From Deltaproteobacteria bacterium (GTDB lineage Bacteria; UBA10199; DSSB01), in contig JAIOPF010000046.1 in the NCBI GenBank assembly GCA_021414045.1, forward strand, positions 1-5,534: a stretch of DNA of 5,534 nt. The letters are read 5' to 3'. Below are positions 1 through 5,534 of this stretch, one piece after another; the stretch's first letter is position 1, and every line of letters begins with the position of its first letter. The translations under genes were made by a program, and so were the position numbers. The notes under the pieces were generated by a model. It made no database searches. It worked only from the letters and a program-made list of their open reading frames with translations, and was not told where the DNA came from.

Positions 1-1
1 C

Positions 2-328
2 CCGGACGAATTCTCCAAATTGGACACGAACCATGACGGCATTATTTCAAAGAAGGAATGGAAAAAAGGCGGACGCACCCCGGAGGAGTTTATCCGCTTC
101 GACGACAATCGCGATGGCGTCATTACCCGGTCGGAGTTTTTCCGAAAACGTAATTATGTCGAAGAGACCTTCACGACCCTCGACGCCAATCGGGATGGAA
201 TCATTTCGAAATGGGAGTGGCGCGGGAAGATGTCCGAGTTCAAACACCTCGATACCGATCACAACGGAGTCCTGACCCAGCTCGAGTACAACGCCGGGAA
301 GTCGGTCTATCGTCCCCTCACGAAGTGA
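2..328 (+). CDS. EF-hand calcium-binding protein, 5' end outside the window
   Basis: This is the C-terminal 108 residues of a protein that enters the window already in frame; the TTG at 20 is an internal Leu codon, not a start. Four canonical 12-residue EF-hand loops are visible, at residues 8-19 (DTNHDGIISKKE), 34-45 (DDNRDGVITRSE), 61-72 (DANRDGIISKWE) and 84-95 (DTDHNGVLTQLE). Each has the acidic or Asn ligands at loop positions 1, 3 and 5, Gly at 6, a hydrophobic residue at 8 and Glu at 12. All four should bind Ca2+. The loop starts are 23 to 27 residues apart, which leaves short helices between them. Bacterial proteins of this kind are often exported calcium buffers or sensors, but the N-terminus that would carry a signal peptide is not visible, so the location is unknown. 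The stop lies 16 bases before the permease start on the same strand, so co-transcription is likely. A functional link is not evident. Confidence 0.9.
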   Translation, partial: PDEFSKLDTNHDGIISKKEWKKGGRTPEEFIRFDDNRDGVITRSEFFRKRNYVEETFTTLDANRDGIISKWEWRGKMSEFKHLDTDHNGVLTQLEYNAGKSVYRPLTK

Positions 329-333
329 CCGCG

Positions 334-338
334 AAGGA
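334..338 (+). promoter_or_regulatory. Ribosome binding site of the permease gene
   Basis: AAGGA lies six bases before the ATG at 345 and supports that codon as the permease start. It sits in the 16-base gap after the EF-hand stop, which leaves no room for a separate promoter in the gap. Confidence 0.6.
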
Positions 339-344
339 TCGACC

Positions 345-1783
345 ATGACCCTCTCCCAGCCCCGCTTCTTCGTTCCCGGAGATTTGGACGGATTTTTCGG
401 GTTGTTCATCGACAACCTCCTGCAATTGATGTTGATCGCCGTGCTCTGCAAGACGGTCTGCGGCTTGCCTGAGACGATGATCACCCATCAAATCCTTCCT
501 GGGGCGGCGATTTCCATCCTGATCGGGAATCTTTTCTACGCTTGGCAAGCCTGGAAACTCGCGAAAGCCACGGGAAGGCGGGACGTCACGGCCCTTCCTT
601 ACGGCATCAATACCCCGAGCCTGGTGGCCTTCATATTTTTGATCATGGGTCCTCTCTATCAAGAGACAAAAGACCCTAAACTGGTTTGGCAGGCCGGCCT
701 TTTCGCGTGTTTTTTAAGCGGAGCGATGGAGACCCTGGGCGCTTTTTTTGGGGATTGGCTGCGGCGCCACACGCCCCGAGCGGCCCTGCTTTCTTCCTTG
801 GCGGGGTTCGCTCTGACTTTCATCGATTTGCCGCGGTTTTGTTGGGTGTGGGCTTGGCTTGGATCCTGCGGGCCCTCGGGTACAATTTTTTTACGCCGCT
901 GGCGGATCCCTACGTCTTCGCCTTTCATCCGCCCCATCCCGTCCCTCGGGATTTCGCCGCCTTGATCGGGAGTTCCTGGGGTTGGAAGCATATGGCGGTT
1001 ATTTTCCCGATGGCCTTGTTCAACTTGGTCGGATCCCTGCAAAACCTCGAAAGCGCCGAGGCCGCCGGCGATCGTTACGAGACCAAGCCAGCACTGATCG
1101 CGAACGGCTTGTGCAGCATCCTGGCGGCCTTTTTGGGAAGCGCCTTTCCGACGACCATCTACATCGGCCATCCGGGCTGGAAAGCCATGGGCGCACGCAT
1201 CGGTTATTCGATCTTGAATGGAAGCGTCATCGCGCTGCTCTGTTTCTTTGGCGGCGTGACTTTGGTCCTGAAAGTGGTCCCCATCGAGGCTACCCTCGGG
1301 ATTTTGCTTTGGATCGGCATTGTCATGACGGCTCAGGCTTTCCAGGAGGTTCCGAAACGCCATGCCCTGGCGGTGGCGATGGGCCTGATCCCTTCGCTGG
1401 CCGCTTGGACTCTCATGGTCGTCGAAACCTCCCTGCAAAAGGCGGGGACTAGCCTCTTTTCCGTGGCGCCGAAGTTCGGCAACGAGCTCTTCATTCATGG
1501 CGTCATCGCCCTCAATCAGGGATTCTTGTTGAGCTCGATGGTCCTCGCCTCGGTGGTGGTTTTCTTGTTGGAACGAGAGTTCGCCAAAGCCGCCGCTTGG
1601 TGCCTCGCCGGATCCCTGCTTTCGCTCTTCGGACTCATCCACGCCTATGTCCTGACGCCGTCCGGGATTCAAAATCGTTTCACCTTCCTGGCGGCGCCGG
1701 ATTTTGCCGTTGTCTATGCGCTGAGCGCCTTGTGCTTTTCCCTGGCCTGGCTCTGGACTCGAAACGGGGCCGAGCGCGGATGA
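345..1783 (+). pseudogene. AzgA/NCS2-like (xanthine/uracil-type) permease, broken by an internal deletion with frame change
   Basis: This was an inner-membrane transporter of the xanthine/uracil permease (NCS2, AzgA-like) superfamily, which usually drives nucleobase uptake with cations; the substrate here cannot be assigned. Codons 345-824 encode the N-terminal half: a membrane segment with DNLLQLMLIAVLC, then LPGAAISILIGNLFYAW, then the half-helix-like VTALPYGINTPSL, ending in AGFALTFI. From about 827 the coding sequence continues in another frame with FAAVLLGVGLAWIL, a loop, then NLVGSLQNLESAEAAGDRY (acidic substrate-site region of TM8) and PTTIYIGHPGWKAMGARIG (TM10-like), and hydrophobic segments up to the stop at 1781-1783. 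In AzgA-like proteins a further membrane segment (TM6) separates the parts corresponding to ALTFI and AAVLLG. About 30 residues are therefore missing at 822-829, and the loss is one base more than a multiple of three. Read as it stands, the first half would end at 965 after a short nonsense tail. The stop overlaps the start of the hydrolase gene. Confidence 0.8.
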
Positions 1784-2637
1784 AAAAGATCCTGCAAAAA
1801 TCGTTGTGGGTTCCGGTGGGCCGGAAGGACCGACTGCATTTGCGAAGGATTTGGCGGGATCCGAAAGGGCCGGTGCTTTTTCTGCTGCATGGCTCGGTCG
1901 AGAACGGACGGGTTTTTTATTCGGACTCGGGCAAGGGACTGGCGCCTTACTTGGCCGAGCAGGGTTTCGACGTCTACGTCGGGGACCTCCGCGGACGAGG
2001 ACTTTCCCAACCGCCCCTTGGCAAGGCGTCGCGTTACGGTCAAACCGAACAGATCACCGAGGACATCCCCGCTTTTCTGAGGAAAATTCGTTCCCCCTGT
2101 TACGCCCGCTTTCCCGAATTTCGCGGCTCGGTGCATTCCATGGTTTGTTTCGCGACGAAGCGCCGTATTCACGTTTTCAACTGGAGGAAGTTCCTGGTCA
2201 TCGACCTGTTCTGGAATCTCGGCGCGCCGTTTTTGATCAAGCTTTGGGGATACCTTCCGATGGTCGAACTGGGAATCGGCGCCGACAACGAAAGCGCCCT
2301 GTCCCAGGCCCAAAATCGGGCCTGGGTGCGCGCCGGTTCCCCCTGGATCGATCCCAAGGACGGCTTCGATTATGGGGCCGCACTACGCCCGCTGAAGGTG
2401 CCGCCTACCCTTCATTTGGTTGGCGTTGCGGATCATTACTTGGGGAATCCTCGGGACGTTCAGGATTTCATTCGGGAGACCCACCCCACTCGCTTCGAAT
2501 TCCGCGTCCTCAGCCGGCGCCACGGAAATCGACGCGATTATGGACACGCCGACCTCTTGACCTGCGCGGAGGCTCGCGAGGATCATTTTCCCTGGGTGGT
2601 TTCCTGGCTCAAGGACGGCGTCATTCGTCCAGAATGA
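1780..2637 (+). CDS. Alpha/beta hydrolase lacking its nucleophile elbow (in-frame internal deletion)
   Basis: The protein has 285 residues and an alpha/beta-hydrolase fold; the substrate is unknown. The ATG at 1780 overlaps the permease stop (ATGA), which suggests translational coupling. The frame is open upstream to 1597, but that part lies inside the permease gene. Visible family marks are LLHGSVENG (residues 35-43, oxyanion-hole region), VGDLRGRGLS (67-76), Asp218 in GVADHYLG after a strand (probable acid of the triad) and His256 in GHADLLT (probable catalytic His). The GxSxG or HSxGG elbow with the nucleophilic Ser, expected between the helix ending FLRKIR (99-104) and ARFPEF (109-114), is absent. 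Only SPCY joins them, so about 20 codons appear lost in frame near 2089-2103. The protein should be translated full length but is probably catalytically dead, unless the gap is a sequence error. The 3' end overlaps the convergent dodecin gene by 17 bases. Confidence 0.8.
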   Translation: MKKILQKSLWVPVGRKDRLHLRRIWRDPKGPVLFLLHGSVENGRVFYSDSGKGLAPYLAEQGFDVYVGDLRGRGLSQPPLGKASRYGQTEQITEDIPAFLRKIRSPCYARFPEFRGSVHSMVCFATKRRIHVFNWRKFLVIDLFWNLGAPFLIKLWGYLPMVELGIGADNESALSQAQNRAWVRAGSPWIDPKDGFDYGAALRPLKVPPTLHLVGVADHYLGNPRDVQDFIRETHPTRFEFRVLSRRHGNRRDYGHADLLTCAEAREDHFPWVVSWLKDGVIRPE

Positions 2638-2824
2638 AGGTGATCGAGCACTCGACCCGGTATTCGGTGATGCGGTCGTTTTCCACCTTCGCCTTTTGCG
2701 AGGTGACTTCCATGCCGGTGATGCCGCGCAGGGTTTTCGATGCCCTGGATATGGCTTGATTCACGGCGTCGTGGAAGCTTTCCTTGGAAGAGGCGATGAC
2801 TTGAGTCTTTCGAGCGACGGCCAT
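2621..2824 (-). CDS. Dodecin family protein (variant without the flavin-stacking Trp)
   Basis: This is a small protein of 67 residues, the usual dodecin length. Dodecins assemble into hollow dodecamers in the cytoplasm that store or buffer flavins, CoA or, in some members, other ligands. The order strand, helix, two strands fits the family: TQVIASS (7-13), helix with FHDAVNQAISRASKTL (17-32), GITGMEV (34-40), then the hairpin KVENDRITEYRVECSITF (46-63). The position that holds the flavin-stacking Trp in classical dodecins aligns with Gly37, and the Gln of the classical YQV strand aligns with Arg56, so flavin binding in the known mode is doubtful. The gene has a very good ribosome binding site and a good -10 element, and it appears intact between two damaged neighbours. 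It converges with the hydrolase and diverges from the SRPBCC gene. Confidence 0.9.
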   Translation of the reverse strand: MAVARKTQVIASSKESFHDAVNQAISRASKTLRGITGMEVTSQKAKVENDRITEYRVECSITFILDE

Positions 2825-2829
2825 GGGGG

Positions 2830-2837
2830 CCTCCTTT
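2830..2837 (-). promoter_or_regulatory. Strong ribosome binding site of the dodecin gene
   Basis: On the - strand this reads AAAGGAGG, five bases before the ATG at 2824-2822. It is a near-perfect Shine-Dalgarno sequence and fixes the dodecin start. Confidence 0.85.
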
Positions 2838-2864
2838 CGAAATGAGTGAAGGGAATGAAGCCAG

Positions 2865-2870
2865 ATTATA
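2865..2870 (-). promoter_or_regulatory. Probable -10 element for dodecin
   Basis: A perfect TATAAT is read on the - strand, about 40 bases upstream of the dodecin ATG and inside the 71-base divergent gap to the SRPBCC gene. No good -35 box is seen 16-18 bases upstream (the best hexamer is TGTTTA), so the promoter may need an activator or may be weaker than the -10 suggests. Confidence 0.4.
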
Positions 2871-2895
2871 GGAGCCTTTGTCGGGATTAAACACC

Positions 2896-3161
2896 ATGAA
2901 TTTAAAATTTTACGACTATCATTTCGTGACGCACTGGCGCGTCCGAGCGCCCATCCAAAAAGTTTATGACGTCTTAAAGGACGGCGAACGCTACCAAGAC
3001 TGGTGGAGACCCGCTTATCGCCAGACGGTGAAGGTCGGTGAAAGAAAAATCAGGGCTGCTGGCTGTCCTTCTTATTGAAGCCCCTGTTCCGTTGGAACCA
3101 CGACTGGGTCATGAACACCGGGCAAGAATGCCTCAAGGCGGAACTCAATCGGGTTGCTTGA
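2896..3161 (+). pseudogene. SRPBCC (START/polyketide cyclase-like) protein, broken by an internal deletion with frame change
   Basis: The first part, from the ATG at 2896, reads YDYHFVTHWRVRAPIQKVYD then VLKDGERYQDWWRP, the typical first strand and helices of SRPBCC ligand-binding domains. It continues to VGERKIRA and then runs into a stop at 3076-3078. From about 3066 another frame gives LLKPLFRWNHDWVMNTGQE then CLKAELNRVA and a stop at 3159-3161. This is the long C-terminal helix of the same family, where FRWNHDWVM-like motifs are usual. The two parts add up to about 88 codons against roughly 150 in the family, so about 60 residues of the central sheet are missing. The loss is one base more than a multiple of three. 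The ATG is preferred over a TTG at 2878, although AGGAG at 2870-2874 lies too far from the ATG to be a good ribosome binding site. The last 17 bases overlap the convergent dedA gene. Confidence 0.75.
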
Positions 3162-3816
3162 TCGCGGTCTCGGGAGGGCCTGAAATCAGGCGCCTCAGGA
3201 TGCCGATCGCCATCGGGAGTATGGAGATGAAGACCACGACCAGGATGATCAGGTGCAGTTTCTCGCCCCAGGGGCTTCTTCCCAAGAAATATCCCAGCAT
3301 GGTCATCGAGAAGACCCAGCCGATTCCCCCGAACACATTGTAGGTCACGAAATGTTTATAGGACATGTCCGCGACGCCCGCGATGAAAGGCACAAAGGTG
3401 CGCATGATGGGGACGAAGCGCGCCAGGATGATGGCCTTGCCGCCGTGCCTTTCGTAGAAAGCATGGGCTTCGAGGGCGTATTTTTTCTTGAAGAATCGGT
3501 TGTCGGGTTTGTCGAAGATCTTGGGGCCAGTCTTGCGGCCCAGGAAAAATCCCACCTGATCCCCCAGCACCGCGGCGATCATCAAGACCAAATTAACTTT
3601 CCAGAGGTCGAGGATGGGCGCCCCGCCATTCAACGACCGTGAACTCAAGACGCCGGCGGTGACCAATAAAGAGTCTCCCGGTAGGAAGAATCCGATCAAG
3701 AGCCCCGTTTCGGCGAAGACGATCGCGATCAAGGCGAGCAATCCGCCGGTGCGAATCAGATTTTCGATGCCTTCCGGTGTGTGGAGGTGGGCCAATAGGT
3801 CCAAAAATTCTTTCAT
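3145..3816 (-). CDS. DedA family (SNARE-associated/VTT domain) inner-membrane protein
   Basis: The protein has 223 residues, the normal DedA length, and is intact. DedA proteins sit in the inner membrane. Some members flip undecaprenyl phosphate or phospholipids, and they affect membrane potential, envelope stress and cationic peptide resistance. Family marks are FAETGLLIGFFLPGDSLL (34-51) with Glu36 and Asp48, matching the two acidic residues needed in E. coli YqjA. Next come GDQVGFFLGRKTG (85-97) and ARFVPIMRTFVPFIAGVADM (132-151) with Arg133 and Arg139, matching the essential Arg pair. Then follow YNVFGGIGW (159-167) and a last membrane segment at about 187-208. The ATG at 3816-3814 is the first possible start, because an in-frame TAG lies four codons upstream; no clear ribosome binding site is seen. 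The gene is the last of the - strand series, 44 bases after the desaturase stop. Confidence 0.93.
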   Translation of the reverse strand: MKEFLDLLAHLHTPEGIENLIRTGGLLALIAIVFAETGLLIGFFLPGDSLLVTAGVLSSRSLNGGAPILDLWKVNLVLMIAAVLGDQVGFFLGRKTGPKIFDKPDNRFFKKKYALEAHAFYERHGGKAIILARFVPIMRTFVPFIAGVADMSYKHFVTYNVFGGIGWVFSMTMLGYFLGRSPWGEKLHLIILVVVFISILPMAIGILRRLISGPPETAIKQPD

Positions 3817-3848
3817 GATTTCGGGCTAGCACAGTCGATGCGAATGGC

Positions 3849-3869
3849 AAAACAAAAGCCTTAAGGCTT
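3849..3869 (-). terminator. Possible intrinsic terminator overlapping the desaturase stop codon
   Basis: On the - strand AAGCC, TTAA, GGCTT forms a perfect five-pair hairpin (3869-3856) followed by a T-rich run, TTGTTTT (3855-3849). The TAA stop of the desaturase lies in the loop. The stem is short, so termination may be partial. If it works, dedA would need its own promoter in about 30 bases, which I cannot find. Confidence 0.4.
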
Positions 3870-4273
3870 GGGTCCACTGCCGAAGACCCAATCCCAGATG
3901 GGGGTCGTGACCCCGAAGCTGCGTTTGGGATCCTTGAAGTGATGGTGCAGATGATTAGGTCTTCCGCCTCCGTGTTCCGATGATGGGCGATGTGCAGGCC
4001 CGAGGAGAAGCTGCGGATGGGTTCCCGAACTTGGGTCCAGTGGAAGACGAAGCGATGGAGGATATACTCGAGAAGAGTCCAGGCGAAGACGCCCAGGACT
4101 ATCCAAAAAAGCGCTTCAGGCCAGGCGCGCGGCTCCCGATGCAGGGATAGATAAGTCATCGCCAGACCCAAGGGAATGTAAATGGCCAGGGTGACCCATG
4201 GATGCGCGAAACGAACCAGTAGGATCCGCATGAAGGGATTTTGAAAGGGTTGGTAGTCCGACTTCGTTCTCAT
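3861..4273 (-). pseudogene. Sterol desaturase/fatty acid hydroxylase-like membrane protein, broken by an internal deletion with frame change
   Basis: This was a di-iron membrane oxygenase of the fatty acid hydroxylase superfamily, which hydroxylates or desaturates lipids or carotenoids; the substrate is unknown. From the ATG at 4273-4271 the first 108 residues hold two membrane segments (about 25-45 and 54-72), the first His box HRFVFH (73-78) and the second HIAHH (94-98), followed by RNTEAEDLII. At about 3944-3958 the family match moves to another frame: HLHHHFKDPKRSFGVTTP then IWDWVFGSGPKP and a stop. That is the last His box and C-terminus. The stretch between, with two more membrane segments and the usual HxxxH box, is missing. 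The total is about 137 codons against roughly 200 in relatives, and the loss is one base more than a multiple of three. A GAGGG sequence precedes the ATG by three bases. The unshifted frame would run into nonsense as far as 3593, inside dedA. Confidence 0.8.
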
Positions 4274-4331
4274 GAGCCCTCTTTTCTCGAAGCGGAGCGC
4301 TACTTATGAGTAAAACAAAAGTCGAAATTTG

Positions 4332-4353
4332 TAAATAACCAATCGGTTACTTA
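4332..4353 (-). terminator. Possible weak intrinsic terminator of bipA
   Basis: Just after the bipA stop, the - strand folds as TAAGTAACC, GATT, GGTTATTTA. This is a nine-pair stem with one G-U pair that forms only in the - strand transcript (it is an A-C mismatch on the other strand). The stem is AT-rich and followed by ACAAATTT rather than a clean U tract, so it may only be partly active. The rest of the 82-base gap to the desaturase holds no promoter I would defend. Confidence 0.35.
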
Positions 4354-4355
4354 AA

Positions 4356-5534
<1,179 letters not shown>

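Noticed and set aside
820..850. Programmed ribosomal frameshift in the permease
   Set aside because: No slippery heptamer is in the right frame, and a shift would not restore the missing membrane segment.
659..1672. Long open frame of 337 codons on the - strand opposite the permease
   Set aside because: Its product is rich in Arg, Gln, Asp and Gly with no domain, and it lies antisense to a clear membrane protein; it is a shadow of GC-rich coding sequence.
1597..1779. Longer N-terminus for the hydrolase
   Set aside because: The extension lies within the permease coding region, shows no signal peptide or domain, and the ATG at 1780 gives the family-like N-terminus MKKILQKSLWVPVG.
1806..2759. 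Open frame of 317 codons on the + strand within the hydrolase region
   Set aside because: The product is low-complexity, rich in Arg, Gly, Ser and Pro, without family marks; the hydrolase frame carries the recognisable motifs.
4290..4335. Promoter for the desaturase in the gap after bipA
   Set aside because: A TTTACA is followed 17 bases later only by TACTCA, which is too poor a -10 match to report.

Overview
The window looks like a piece of a chromosome, or metagenomic contig, from a Gram-negative bacterium of moderately high GC. The style of the BipA C-terminus and the gene mix suggest a deltaproteobacterium-like or Bdellovibrionota-like lineage, but this placement is weak and rests only on general resemblance. 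There are no RNA genes, insertion sequences, CRISPR arrays or phage genes, and no gene-free stretch longer than about 85 bases.

Layout. On the + strand, positions 2-1783 and on to 2637 form a tight cluster: the C-terminal part of a four-EF-hand calcium-binding protein, an AzgA/NCS2-like permease broken by a frame change, and an alpha/beta hydrolase whose ATG overlaps the permease stop (ATGA). A dodecin gene on the - strand (2621-2824) converges on the hydrolase with a 17-base overlap. Dodecin diverges from a broken SRPBCC (polyketide cyclase-like) gene on the + strand (2896-3161). That gene converges, again with a 17-base overlap, on a - strand series: bipA/typA (partial, 4356-5534), a broken sterol desaturase/fatty acid hydroxylase-like gene (3861-4273) and a DedA-family membrane protein (3145-3816).

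The striking feature is not a new system but a pattern of loss. Four of the eight genes each lack an internal core segment, while the sequence on both sides of the gap still reads as good coding sequence of the same family. The permease lacks about one membrane segment. The hydrolase lacks its nucleophile elbow. The SRPBCC gene lacks its middle sheet. The desaturase lacks the region with its third histidine box. Three of the four losses shift the frame and one is in frame. Dodecin, dedA and the visible part of bipA look intact. Such clustered, clean internal deletions fit either a library, amplification or assembly artefact, or real small-deletion decay of accessory genes. The sequence alone cannot decide between them. 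I see no convincing evidence for an undescribed functional system.
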